From the NCBI RefSeq assembly GCF_040957575.1, contig NZ_CP162601.1, positions 2,108,001 through 2,172,000 on the forward strand: a stretch of 64,000 nucleotides of DNA. Reading direction: 5' to 3'. The translations under genes were made by a program, and so were the position numbers. This DNA is from Vibrio sp. HB236076 (GTDB lineage Bacteria; Pseudomonadota; Gammaproteobacteria; Enterobacterales; Vibrionaceae). Below are positions 45,958 to 55,233 of the stretch, in pieces; the first letter of the stretch is position 1, and every line of letters starts with the position of its first letter. The notes beneath the pieces are model-generated. The model was not told the DNA's origin. It saw only the letters and a program-made list of their open reading frames with translations, and searched no databases.

Positions 45958-47604
45958 TTACAAACCTTCTTTCGCGAAGACTTGATTCACGATTTGTTGA
46001 GCTTCTTGCTCAATCAATTTAAGGTGATCTTCTCCCTTAAAGCTCTCACAATAAATTTTGTAAATCTCTTCAGTACCCGATGGACGAGCAGCAAACCAGC
46101 CAAAATCAGTGGTGACTTTTAAACCGCCAATCGCTTCGCCATTGCCTGGAGCATGAGTCAGACGAGCTGTAATGGGATCGCCCGCTAAAGTCTCTGCCGT
46201 CACTTGCTCCGGAGACAGGCTTTTCAATACCTGTTTCTGTGGGCCGTTGGCCACCGCTTGAATACGGTTGTACTGCGATTCACCGTGTTTGTCCGCTAAC
46301 GCTTCGTAATACTCTTGAGGCGTTTTACCGGTCACGGCGGTGATTTCAGCGGCGAGAAGGCATAGGATAATACCATCTTTATCGGTTGACCACGGCGTGC
46401 CATCAAAACGCAAGAAAGACGCCCCTGCACTTTCCTCTCCACCAAAGCCAAACTTGCCTTGGTAAAGGCCATCAACGAACCACTTAAAACCAACCGGCAC
46501 TTCACATAGCTCACGGCCCAAATCGCTTACCACGCGATCAATCAAGGCACTCGAAACCAAGGTCTTACCAACAGCAACATCAGCTTGCCACTGCGGGCGA
46601 TGACGATAAAGATAATCGATACACACCGCAAGGAAGTGATTCGGGTTCATCAAACCTTTTGGCGTGACAATACCATGGCGGTCGTAATCCGGATCATTGC
46701 CAAACGCCAGATCAAAGTCATCTTTCAGTTCGAGTAGGCTGGCCATGGCATAGGGTGAAGAACAATCCATACGGATCACGCCGTCTTTGTCCAGTGACAT
46801 AAATTGGAAAGACGGATCCACCGCTTCACTAACCAAAGTAAGATCCAATTGGTAGGTTTTGGCGATTTGACGCCAATAATCAATGCCACTGCCACCAAGA
46901 GGATCAACGCCCAACTTCAAGCCGGCTTTTTTGATTGCCTCCATATCCACAACATTGATCAAATCGTCGACGTACGGCGTGACCAAATCTTTACTCACCA
47001 CTAAGTCACTGTTAGCGACCTCGGCGTAAGGCAATGATTTCAGATCGCGCATACCATCGACAATGATCGCATTGGCGCGATCTTCGATTTCTTGTGTGAT
47101 CGTCGCTTCTGCAGGGCCGCCATGAGGTGGGTTGTATTTAATGCCGCCATCTTGTGGGGGGTTGTGTGATGGTGTGATCACCAAACCATCAGCCAGCGCC
47201 TTACTCTGGGCGTTGTGGGTTAGAATCGCGTGAGAAACCCCAGGCGTCGGCGTGTAACCATTGTCTTTTTGAACAATTACTGGCACGCCATTGGCCACTA
47301 GGACTTCCAGTGCCGTTACCATGGCAGCTTCCGATAAAGCGTGGGTGTCTTTGCCTAAGAAAAGCGGACCGTTAATGCCATTTTTCGAACGTACTTCCGC
47401 CACCGCTTGGCAAATAGCTTGAATGTGCAGCTGGTTAAACGTGGTTTTACTCGACGTGCCGCGATGCCCAGAGGTACCAAACTGAACGCGTTGCTCTGCT
47501 TGTGTGGCATCGGGTTGTAACTCGTAATATTGAGCGACAAGGTAAGGAATATTGATCAAATCCTGTGGTAGGGCTTTTTGCCCTGCTCGAGAGTGAATAG
47601 CCAT
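45958..47604 (-). CDS. pgm: Phosphoglucomutase (alpha-D-glucose phosphate-specific)
   Basis: Interconverts glucose-1-phosphate and glucose-6-phosphate. The 548-residue protein has the phosphoserine loop [17 protein letters not shown], the Mg-binding [12 protein letters not shown], the sugar-binding [12 protein letters not shown] and the phosphate-binding [18 protein letters not shown] precedes the ATG. It follows seqA by 59 bases, the same seqA-pgm order as E. coli. Confidence 0.97.
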   Translation of the reverse strand: MAIHSRAGQKALPQDLINIPYLVAQYYELQPDATQAEQRVQFGTSGHRGTSSKTTFNQLHIQAICQAVAEVRSKNGINGPLFLGKDTHALSEAAMVTALEVLVANGVPVIVQKDNGYTPTPGVSHAILTHNAQSKALADGLVITPSHNPPQDGGIKYNPPHGGPAEATITQEIEDRANAIIVDGMRDLKSLPYAEVANSDLVVSKDLVTPYVDDLINVVDMEAIKKAGLKLGVDPLGGSGIDYWRQIAKTYQLDLTLVSEAVDPSFQFMSLDKDGVIRMDCSSPYAMASLLELKDDFDLAFGNDPDYDRHGIVTPKGLMNPNHFLAVCIDYLYRHRPQWQADVAVGKTLVSSALIDRVVSDLGRELCEVPVGFKWFVDGLYQGKFGFGGEESAGASFLRFDGTPWSTDKDGIILCLLAAEITAVTGKTPQEYYEALADKHGESQYNRIQAVANGPQKQVLKSLSPEQVTAETLAGDPITARLTHAPGNGEAIGGLKVTTDFGWFAARPSGTEEIYKIYCESFKGEDHLKLIEQEAQQIVNQVFAKEGL

Positions 47605-47629
47605 AAATTGACGTCCTTTTATTATAATA

Positions 47630-47659
47630 AAGGCCTCATGATGGCAACAATGAGGCCTT
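47630..47659 (-). terminator. Hairpin between seqA and pgm
   Basis: AAGGCCTCAT (47630-47639) pairs perfectly with ATGAGGCCTT (47650-47659). On the minus strand it follows the seqA stop and is trailed by an AT-rich stretch (TTATTATAAT) rather than a clean T-run. It may be a partial terminator that sets the seqA:pgm ratio. Confidence 0.5.
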
Positions 47660-47663
47660 GTGA

Positions 47664-48209
47664 TTAAATTGCGTTAGTCACTTTGTCGATCAGCTCTTGA
47701 GGAAAAGCCATATGCGCCATGACTTGCTCAACCATTTGCCTTTTTCGACTGGTGTTATTGTTGGTAATCACCCAAAATGGCGTATCGGGGATAGCCCTTG
47801 GTTTTGTCGTTTTACCGTGCGCTAACAAGGTCTCTTGGTTGTCAGCAAAATACACGCGCTTGCGACCTTTTACTTCAGTTGCCTGAGCAAAAGACTTGGG
47901 TGATAAGCGATATAACGTACTTAAAATCAATAAAAATCTATCGATGGCTTTCGTGCTGCCGGCCAGTTCATCGGAAATAAGCAACTCTCTCATGGCCTTG
48001 GTTGTATCAAGGGTATTAACCGAGCTGTCTTGAAGCCAAGCTGGTGTCACTGGTGGATTTTCCACTGGCGCGGAGGGTGTGACCACTTTTTTCGATGGTG
48101 CATCCACTTGCAAAAGTCGCCTTAAAATATCCGATGCACTCTCACCAATATCTTGAGTTTGGCTCGCAATGTATCGATATAGATCTTCATCAACCTCTAT
48201 TGTTTTCAT
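47664..48209 (-). CDS. seqA: Replication initiation negative modulator SeqA
   Basis: Binds hemimethylated GATC sites and sequesters newly replicated oriC. The 181-residue protein starts [17 protein letters not shown], with the N-terminal oligomerisation domain, and its C-terminal DNA-binding domain includes [20 protein letters not shown]. The frame is open upstream to 48317, but this ATG gives the canonical length. Divergent from ybfF. Confidence 0.97.
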   Translation of the reverse strand: MKTIEVDEDLYRYIASQTQDIGESASDILRRLLQVDAPSKKVVTPSAPVENPPVTPAWLQDSSVNTLDTTKAMRELLISDELAGSTKAIDRFLLILSTLYRLSPKSFAQATEVKGRKRVYFADNQETLLAHGKTTKPRAIPDTPFWVITNNNTSRKRQMVEQVMAHMAFPQELIDKVTNAI

Positions 48210-48300
48210 TCGCTTTTCACAATCTCTATGTTTAAACTCAAGGTGATTATAACGAGATCCCAGCGGATACTCTACGTAAAACCAATAATGAAACTTAAAA

Positions 48301-49071
48301 ATGTCACAATTACTCAATTATAAAGATGAAGGTCAAGGATCTTGTGTGATCCTTATTCACGGTCTGTTCGGCAGTCTTAGTAACTTAGGTTTATTGGCCA
48401 AAGATCTCGCCACCGATCACCGAGTGATCAGCGTCGATGTCCGAAACCACGGCCAATCTTTCCATCACAGTGAGCACAACTATGCCGCGATGGCAGACGA
48501 TATCGCACAGTTATTAGGGCAGTTAAACATCGATGGCTTCACTGTTATAGGCCATTCCATGGGCGGTAAAATCGCCATGCAGCTCAGTGCACGCCTTGCA
48601 ACACAATGTGCCAAAGCCGTTGTGTTAGATATGGCACCCGTTCGCTACCCAGAGCGTCACCACGATGCCGTCTTTGCCGGTTTAAAAGCGGTCGCCAAGC
48701 AAAGGCCCAACTCACGCCAACAGGCCCTTTCGGTGCTAGCTCAACACATTGAGCAACCTGAAGTATGTCAATTTCTCTCCAAGTCTCTTTACAAAGAAAA
48801 TGACCAGACTTTTGCTTGGCGCTTTAATGTTGATTCACTGTGGGATAACTATCATAACATTCTGGATTGGCAGCCTTTGCCAGCCTCGCAACTGCCCATT
48901 TTATTTCTAAAAGGCGCAAATTCAGATTACATCAAACCTGAGTTTCAAACACAGATAACGACGCAGTTTCCTCAGGCCAAAGCGCACATTATTGCCAACA
49001 CTGGCCACTGGTTACACGCCGAAAAACCCCAAGAAGTAAACCGGGCCATACGGCGCTTTTTAACCACCTAA
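48301..49071 (+). CDS. ybfF: Alpha/beta-hydrolase esterase YbfF
   Basis: A 256-residue hydrolase like E. coli YbfF, an acyl-ester/thioesterase of unclear physiological substrate. Motifs: LIHGLFGSLSNLG, VDVRNHGQS, nucleophile elbow VIGHSMGGKIA and catalytic His in NTGHWLHAEKP. The ribosome site is weak. It lies next to seqA in opposite orientation, as in E. coli. Confidence 0.92.
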   Translation: MSQLLNYKDEGQGSCVILIHGLFGSLSNLGLLAKDLATDHRVISVDVRNHGQSFHHSEHNYAAMADDIAQLLGQLNIDGFTVIGHSMGGKIAMQLSARLATQCAKAVVLDMAPVRYPERHHDAVFAGLKAVAKQRPNSRQQALSVLAQHIEQPEVCQFLSKSLYKENDQTFAWRFNVDSLWDNYHNILDWQPLPASQLPILFLKGANSDYIKPEFQTQITTQFPQAKAHIIANTGHWLHAEKPQEVNRAIRRFLTT

Positions 49072-49274
49072 ATCCGTTGACTTATCAACTGAGTTAGGCC
49101 GATTAACTTTAGACTTTAATAGTGTTATAGTTGGCGCAGAAAATATTGACCGTGCTGGCACAGCGTTGTCTCAGTTGTGTTTTCAGAAGCATTGAAATGA
49201 ACAATGCTATAGTCTCACGACAAGACCCACTGTATATAAGCCGCCGTAACACTGAAATAAAAGGTAATTAATCT

Positions 49275-49808
49275 ATGGCAAGTGTAGGTATCTTTTTTGG
49301 TAGCGACACAGGAAACACCGAAGCCGTTGCAAAAATGATTCAACAGCAACTCGGTACAAAACTGGTTCACGTGCAAGATATTGCGAAGAGCAGTAAAGAA
49401 GACATTGATAATTTCGATCTACTTTTACTCGGCATTCCAACTTGGTATTACGGTGAAGCACAATGCGATTGGGATGACTTCTTCCCAGAACTCGAGCAAA
49501 TTGACTTTTCAAGTAAGCTAGTGGCTATTTTTGGCTGTGGTGACCAAGAAGATTACGCCGAATATTTCTGTGATGCGATGGGAACCGTTCGTGATATCGT
49601 AGAAACCAAAGGTGGAACCATCTTGGGATACACGTCAACCGAAGGCTACGAATTTGAGGCTTCAAAAGCCATCGTCGACGGTGAAGATGATCTGTTTGTC
49701 GGTTTGTGTATTGACGAAGACCGCCAACCTGAACTCACTGACGACCGAGTCAAAACTTGGGTTGAGCAAATTTATCAAGAAATGTGCCTGGCAGAGCTTG
49801 AAGACTGA
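49275..49808 (+). CDS. fldA: Long-chain flavodoxin FldA
   Basis: A 177-residue FMN electron carrier. The phosphate-binding loop is FFGSDTGNTEAVAK, the Trp/Tyr isoalloxazine contacts lie in GIPTWYYGEAQCDWDD and FGCGDQEDYAEYF, and the loop typical of the long-chain class is present. AAAGG lies about 12 bases before the ATG. No fur gene follows within the window, although fldA and fur are neighbours in many relatives. Confidence 0.95.
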   Translation: MASVGIFFGSDTGNTEAVAKMIQQQLGTKLVHVQDIAKSSKEDIDNFDLLLLGIPTWYYGEAQCDWDDFFPELEQIDFSSKLVAIFGCGDQEDYAEYFCDAMGTVRDIVETKGGTILGYTSTEGYEFEASKAIVDGEDDLFVGLCIDEDRQPELTDDRVKTWVEQIYQEMCLAELED

Positions 49809-49832
49809 GCACGTTTGAGTCACTCAGAATGA

Positions 49833-49868
49833 AACGAAAAAGGGCCGCAATGGCGACCCTTTTTCGTT
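49833..49868. terminator. Terminator between fldA and the secretion operon
   Basis: AACGAAAAAGGG (49833-49844) pairs with CCCTTTTTCGTT (49857-49868). Its A- and T-runs allow action on both the fldA transcript and the leftward secretion operon. Confidence 0.88.
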
Positions 49869-49908
49869 ATTCCATTCTCGTTCAATGATGTCTAAGGAAA
49901 CGCTAAGA

Positions 49909-50490
49909 TCAGTACTTTTGTGTCGCGTTGTACACGTCAAATTGCATTTCTACATCAGTACTACGAGGCACCTTAATCACCGCCACTACCCGAGTATAGC
50001 GGCCACTGATATCTTGCGGAATATTTTGGGTATCTTCAAAACTTTCTTCTTTGATTTTGACCTCGCCGGTGCCAAACACAGCCAGGGCCTGTTTTACTGC
50101 ATTGATACGACGCTGAGCGAGTTTTCGGTTGTATTCAACGGTGCCTTCCTCACTCGTATCACCAATCAAGTACAATTCACCAGTTCCGAGTCGTTTTAAC
50201 CGTTTAGATAGAAGTTGGACATTCGTTCTCGATGCCAAAGTCAAGCGGTCCTGATCATAGCCAAAGTTAATCACACTGTAACTATAATGATATTTATCGC
50301 TCTCGACTGGGCAACCGTTGTTATCCGTCACCGCCTTTAGTGGCGTCTCAGCACACTGATCACGGTGATTAATCACCCCATCCAAGTCGTCATCATTTAA
50401 ATCGTTTAACTGTTTTTCGGCTTGGTATTGATAATCTGGGGTTGAACAGGCGGCCATCATCAAAGCCAATGCGATACATAAATATTTCAT
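49909..50490 (-). CDS. OmpA-family lipoprotein of the type I secretion operon
   Basis: A 193-residue protein with signal peptide MKYLCIALALMMAAC and a lipobox Cys15. Asp-rich thrombospondin-type-3-like segment (DLNDDDLDGVINHRDQC, DNNGCP) follows, then a C-terminal OmpA-like domain (INFGYDQDRLT, EYNRKLAQRRINAVKQAL). In the domain the usual GHTD/GYTD element reads GDTS, so the Asp that contacts diaminopimelate in E. coli OmpA is Ser here, while the Arg of RRINAV is kept. Immediately follows the TolC-type gene (stop and start adjacent). OmpA-like lipoproteins are common last members of LapA/BpfA-type adhesin operons; a role in anchoring the channel is inference. Confidence 0.85.
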   Translation of the reverse strand: MKYLCIALALMMAACSTPDYQYQAEKQLNDLNDDDLDGVINHRDQCAETPLKAVTDNNGCPVESDKYHYSYSVINFGYDQDRLTLASRTNVQLLSKRLKRLGTGELYLIGDTSEEGTVEYNRKLAQRRINAVKQALAVFGTGEVKIKEESFEDTQNIPQDISGRYTRVVAVIKVPRSTDVEMQFDVYNATQKY

Positions 50491-51795
50491 TTAGTCGTCC
50501 TCCTTTAAACGCCAAACACTAGGGGTAGTGACCCTTAATGCTTCGATCAGCCGACCAGTCGCATTAATAAGACGGTATTTTGCTTCTCTTTGATCAAAGT
50601 CCGCTTCGATGTAATTTCGACGTGCAGAAAACAATTCAATTTGTGAGTCCAAGACATCGAGTAATGAACGACGCCCGAGTTCAAATTGCGTATCGTAGCC
50701 TTTTTGAGCAATTTCAGCAAAATGAACGTTTTTTTGATAAAACTCTTTTTGCTTACCCAAAAACACATAGGCATTCCATGCAAAATTAGTGGCTTCTTCC
50801 ACTTCTAAGAACGTATTGTCTTTAACGGCTAAAGACTCTTGGTAGCGCCATGCTGAGGCCTCCGACTCTGCACGAGTACGACCACCATTAAATAAATCAT
50901 AAGTCATGGTTAACATCACGCGGCCATTTTCATCTCGCCCTTCAGCACCAGAAATATTGCGATTGCGGTTAACATCAACCTCAATATCAAACCTTGGGTA
51001 ATAACCACTTTTATCGCGTTTCATTTGTTTTTTGGCCGCATTGGTATCATAAATAGCAGCACTGATTTCTGGGTGGTTCTGTTTTGCGATATTGACAGCT
51101 TCATCTAATCGATTCGGGATGAATTCATAATCCGGTCTTGGGTCAACTAAATTTTGTGCTTGCACACCAACGAGGTCATAGTAATTGACTTTGATATCTA
51201 AAAGATTATTCATTGCCACCAGCAAAATGGACTCTGACGTGGCCAATCTCGATTCGACTTGCGCAACATCGGCATCGCTCGATAAACCTCGCTTGCGCCT
51301 TTGATTGATATCATCAAGAATTGACTGATGCAGATCGACATTTTTTCTCGACAACTCGACCAACTTTTCCGCTTTGATCAAGTCAAGGTACACTTGTACC
51401 ACTTCGAGACTCAAGTTTTCAGCGGTCGAGATAAGGCCTTGCTGATCGGCTTTGGCTTCATAATCTAAACGGTCAACCTCATTTGACGTACGAAAGCCAT
51501 CAAACAGCATTTGAGTAATGGTAAGCCCCAATTCGCGGCGGTCCAAATCACTGTCGAGTTCATCACCTGAGTCGTAACCCACCTCTTCATAACCATATGC
51601 GGCATACAAACGGATTTGCGGTAAAAAATCACTGAATGCACCTCGTCTATCGCGATATTTTGCTTCAAATGATGCATAGCGCTCCATCAACCTCGGGTGA
51701 GTATTCAACGCTTGAGCAACAGACTGCTCCAAAGTCAGCGCCTGAGATGCCCCTGAAAGCAGAGACAAGCTCATTAAAAGGGAAAATTTCCTCAT
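50491..51795 (-). CDS. TolC-family outer membrane channel (LapE/AggA-like)
   Basis: About 434 residues; signal peptide MRKFSLLMSLSLLSGASQA, then two TolC/OEP repeats of long helices (start LEQSVAQALNTHPRLMERYA; AENLSLEVVQVYLDLIKAEK; second repeat FLEVEEATNFAWNAYVFLGK). Forms the outer membrane exit duct of the type I exporter. ATG 51795 has AAGGAC upstream and is preferred over 51813. Eighteen bases separate it from the hlyD-like gene. Confidence 0.9.
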   Translation of the reverse strand: MRKFSLLMSLSLLSGASQALTLEQSVAQALNTHPRLMERYASFEAKYRDRRGAFSDFLPQIRLYAAYGYEEVGYDSGDELDSDLDRRELGLTITQMLFDGFRTSNEVDRLDYEAKADQQGLISTAENLSLEVVQVYLDLIKAEKLVELSRKNVDLHQSILDDINQRRKRGLSSDADVAQVESRLATSESILLVAMNNLLDIKVNYYDLVGVQAQNLVDPRPDYEFIPNRLDEAVNIAKQNHPEISAAIYDTNAAKKQMKRDKSGYYPRFDIEVDVNRNRNISGAEGRDENGRVMLTMTYDLFNGGRTRAESEASAWRYQESLAVKDNTFLEVEEATNFAWNAYVFLGKQKEFYQKNVHFAEIAQKGYDTQFELGRRSLLDVLDSQIELFSARRNYIEADFDQREAKYRLINATGRLIEALRVTTPSVWRLKEDD

Positions 51796-51813
51796 TAAAA
51801 AGTCCTTATACAT

Positions 51814-53121
51814 TTATGGTTCGCGCATCGCGTTCGTTTTGGCTCTCAATACGGGTTTTAACCAATAGTCGAGAATCGTTTTTTTACCGGTTAGTACATC
51901 AACCTGCGCTTGCATACCAGAGATGATTGCATGCTGTCCAAGGTAGTTATCTTGCGTTTTGATGTGCGCCGTATAATAAGCGGTGCCGTCTTCCTGATAG
52001 GAGGCATCTGGGCTGACATAGACAACTTGCCCATCTAAACCACCATAGATAACAAAATCAAAAGCGGTAAATTTCACTTTCGCCGGCATGCCTTGACGAA
52101 GAAAACCGATATCTTGCGGCTGTATCTGGGTTTCAATTAATAATTGGTCATCCTGTGGCACAATTTCCATCATCACTTGCCCAGGGCTTACCACCCCGCC
52201 GATCGAGCGAGAAACAATATTTTTCACGGTGCCTTTAACCGGTGAGCGCAATTGCGCTTTAACCACACGGTCTTCAAGCGCTTTACTGCTTTGATTGATT
52301 TTGGCTAACTCATTAGATACTTCATCAAGTTGATTTTGAGTGTCGGCTAAATAATCAAACACTACGGCATTTTTTTCTTCTTCCGCTTGTAATTTCGCCG
52401 CCAACAGTTGTTGTAATAGTGCTTTCGCTCGATTCAGTTCACCTCGGACACCGATCTGATCGCCCTGTAACTGAACTAACTCCATCTCCGCAACGGCCCC
52501 AGCCTCCACGGCGCTGGTCGTTAATGCCACCTCGCGACTTATCAACCGCAAACGTTGGGTCAAAGCATTGATATTGGCTTTCTGCTCATTAATCGCTTGT
52601 TGTTGTTGCCTGACGGTTTGTACTTTTTGTTCAATGCGCGACTGCACTTGGGTCAGTCTTGTGTTGTAAGTATTTTCTGCCTGTTGATAGACACTTGCCG
52701 AAATTCCATCTCTTGCAATGCGCGTTGACACCACTGCAACCCCAGTGGCGAGAGCACTATCGGCTTTCACACTTTTCAGTTCTGCCGTGAGGCGGTTTCG
52801 TCGTGCCAATAAGGCTTCTCGCTCTTGGCTCGATTCAGCAAAAGCCGCCGCAAAACGGGTTTCGTCAATTAACAACAAGGGTTGCCCGACCTCAACAAGT
52901 TGCCCCTCGGTGACCAAAACTTGCTTTAGGGTTCCGCCATCCAGTGATTCTATTGTTTGTACTCGCTGAGCGGGGATCACCTTACCTTGCCCCACCACCA
53001 CTTCGTCAATCTGGGCATAAGCGGCCCACACGACAAAGGCAATAACTAATAAAAAAACCAGCCAAGTTAACCGTTTCGATTGTTTTGCTGCGTAAAGCTG
53101 CCCCATATAGAGATCGGCCAT
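51814..53121 (-). CDS. HlyD-family type I secretion periplasmic adaptor (LapC-like)
   Basis: A 435-residue adaptor with one N-terminal membrane helix (LTWLVFLLVIAFVVWAAYA), a beta-barrel/lipoyl part (GKVIPAQRVQTIESLDGGTL), long coiled-coil hairpin (about residues 85-270, rich in Gln, Ala and Glu), and the C-terminal HlyD signature region IVPQDDQLLIETQIQPQDIG. Bridges the ABC exporter and the TolC-type channel. Fifteen bases after the ABC gene. Confidence 0.93.
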   Translation of the reverse strand: MADLYMGQLYAAKQSKRLTWLVFLLVIAFVVWAAYAQIDEVVVGQGKVIPAQRVQTIESLDGGTLKQVLVTEGQLVEVGQPLLLIDETRFAAAFAESSQEREALLARRNRLTAELKSVKADSALATGVAVVSTRIARDGISASVYQQAENTYNTRLTQVQSRIEQKVQTVRQQQQAINEQKANINALTQRLRLISREVALTTSAVEAGAVAEMELVQLQGDQIGVRGELNRAKALLQQLLAAKLQAEEEKNAVVFDYLADTQNQLDEVSNELAKINQSSKALEDRVVKAQLRSPVKGTVKNIVSRSIGGVVSPGQVMMEIVPQDDQLLIETQIQPQDIGFLRQGMPAKVKFTAFDFVIYGGLDGQVVYVSPDASYQEDGTAYYTAHIKTQDNYLGQHAIISGMQAQVDVLTGKKTILDYWLKPVLRAKTNAMREP

Positions 53122-53136
53122 ATCTACCTCTTATCC

Positions 53137-55233
53137 TTATTTTGGACTAACGGCTTCAACGCGTTTACTGACCAAACGCACCTTAGAACTTGTCGATTTA
53201 AACAAACTTGCAGGGGTCTCAATTGACTTTAACCGCCCGTGATCAAGCACAAAAATTCGATCACACAGTTGCAATAGCTCCTTGCGATGTGACGCAATAA
53301 CAAGCGTTTCTCTTCGCTGTTTTAACGTTTCTATCAATTGACGTTCTTGGCCATTGTCCATCGAGGAAGAAGGCTCATCGAGTAACAGCACTGAACGCTG
53401 GTGTAACAGTGCCCGAGCCACGCTCACGGCTTGTCGCTGACCGCCAGATAAATTGCGACCAAACTCGCCCACTTGGGTTTCTAGGCCTGACTCTAAGCGG
53501 TCGATAAAGCGAGTGACGCCAGATTGTGTCAGCGCACTTGCCAGCTTTTCCGGCGCTATATTGTTCATTCCCAATGTAATATTTTCTAATACTGAACCAA
53601 AAAATAAATTGGGGTTTTGTGATACCCACCCCGTCTGCCTTCTCAAAGCACTCAAAGACCAATGACGAATGTCAATATCATCGATCAACAACTGACCAGC
53701 AGTTCCTTGATACTGGCCGGCTAAAATAGCCAATAACGTCGACTTACCGGATCCCGCATTGCCGTATAATCCAATTTTTTCGCCAGTTTGGATGTCAAAA
53801 TTAAGACTGTATAACGCGTCCATGTCATGGTCTTGATACTTAAACCCTAGATGTCGCGCAGTAAATTGACCACTTAAGTCAGCATCAATCGTGTGATCGC
53901 CAGGTTTTTGTTCCTGATCGAGCATTAAAATACTTTTTACTGATTCCATTGCCGTTTTCGTTTGGCGGTACTTGAGTAATAAACTGGCAATTGAGGCAAT
54001 TGAATTCGATGCTCTACCACTAATCATCACAATGGCGATTAGCGCTCCCATACTCATTTGCCCAGCACTAATCAGATAGACGCCAACAACAATCAGAGCG
54101 ATTGAGTTTAACTGACTTAACCCCATGACCGAGTGAGTCATAGTACTGGCACTGTGACGCGCTTGTATTTGCCAGTCGACCATTTGCGAGAGTGTTTGCT
54201 CAAGTTTCTCTTGTGCTTTCGCCTGGCCATTAGCCTGCTTAAGCTCGACCAATTGATTGAGGTTTTCAATCAAGTAAGCTTGTCTTTGAGTGGAAAGTTT
54301 GGCCGATTCTTCTACGCTCTGACTCAAATGGCTTTGCAGTATTAAGCTCAACAAAATGACCAATGTCAGCACGGTAATAGGCACGAGAACAATGGCCCCT
54401 CCTAGCCAAGCAATTAAGCCAATAAACAACAACGTAAATGGCAAATCGACCACAGAGACTAAGGTTGCCGAAGTGATAAATTCTCTGACGGTATCAAAGT
54501 CTTGAACTTGCTTGGCGTAAGCACCCGATGATAATGGGCGATGCTCAAGGCGCATACCGAGAACGCGAGAAAACATTTTGCTGCTGACTCGTAAATCAAT
54601 TTGACGGCCAGCGGCGTCAGTCAAATGACTGCGGGATTGTTTTAACAACCAATCAAAAGCAACGGCAATACATGCCCCTAGAGCCAGCATCCACAACGTA
54701 TCTAACGCGGCGTTTGGCACAACACGATCGTAGACATTCATGGTAAATAGCGGCACGACCAGTGCCAGCATATTAATGGTTAAAGAGCCAATCAGCAAAG
54801 CGCGATAGTAAGGCCTAATTTGTTGCCAAACGGGGAGTAGCCAGTTAGGCACCCGCTTGTGCAACTGCTCTGCGCGTTTATCTGTGACCTTTTTATGAGT
54901 TAAATACCAACTGACTACCGGCTCTATATCGACAATATTGCGCTCTCTACTTAACTCTGGGTTCGAGCAATAATCACAGGCGTAATCGTCTGTGTATAAC
55001 CAGATATCGCCTTGTATATCAACAATCAATGCAGGATAAACAATGTCATGGTTGGGGTTTTGTTTGTGCGAGAGCACATTAATATTCGCTAATGCTTGCT
55101 CTAAATGGTGAATCGCATAATGACCACTGGGTAAGCCCAATAACAAATTATCCGCTTGATGAGAAAGGTGCAGCGTCGCTGCCACTTCCTCCCCGAGTTG
55201 TTGTAACTCTGTATTAGAAACGTTTAGTCTCAT
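53137..55233 (-). CDS. Type I secretion ABC exporter with degenerate C39-like domain (LapB-like)
   Basis: A 698-residue permease-ATPase. The N-terminal ~130 residues resemble a C39-like domain without the catalytic Cys-His pair, as in LapB/HlyB-type exporters. A six-helix transmembrane domain spans about residues 150-430. The ATPase has Walker A LYGNAGSGKSTLLAIL, signature NLSGGQRQAVSVARALL and Walker B VLLLDEPSSSMD. The ATG overlaps the stop of the giant gene (ATGA), and its AAGGAG ribosome site lies inside that gene, so the two are translationally coupled. The cargo is almost certainly the giant protein upstream. Confidence 0.93.
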   Translation of the reverse strand: MRLNVSNTELQQLGEEVAATLHLSHQADNLLLGLPSGHYAIHHLEQALANINVLSHKQNPNHDIVYPALIVDIQGDIWLYTDDYACDYCSNPELSRERNIVDIEPVVSWYLTHKKVTDKRAEQLHKRVPNWLLPVWQQIRPYYRALLIGSLTINMLALVVPLFTMNVYDRVVPNAALDTLWMLALGACIAVAFDWLLKQSRSHLTDAAGRQIDLRVSSKMFSRVLGMRLEHRPLSSGAYAKQVQDFDTVREFITSATLVSVVDLPFTLLFIGLIAWLGGAIVLVPITVLTLVILLSLILQSHLSQSVEESAKLSTQRQAYLIENLNQLVELKQANGQAKAQEKLEQTLSQMVDWQIQARHSASTMTHSVMGLSQLNSIALIVVGVYLISAGQMSMGALIAIVMISGRASNSIASIASLLLKYRQTKTAMESVKSILMLDQEQKPGDHTIDADLSGQFTARHLGFKYQDHDMDALYSLNFDIQTGEKIGLYGNAGSGKSTLLAILAGQYQGTAGQLLIDDIDIRHWSLSALRRQTGWVSQNPNLFFGSVLENITLGMNNIAPEKLASALTQSGVTRFIDRLESGLETQVGEFGRNLSGGQRQAVSVARALLHQRSVLLLDEPSSSMDNGQERQLIETLKQRRETLVIASHRKELLQLCDRIFVLDHGRLKSIETPASLFKSTSSKVRLVSKRVEAVSPK

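Noticed and set aside
49072..49274. Possible Fur-regulated promoter or small RNA upstream of fldA
   Set aside because: No sequence close enough to a Fur box and no stable hairpin plus T-run was seen; promoter-like hexamers had wrong spacing.
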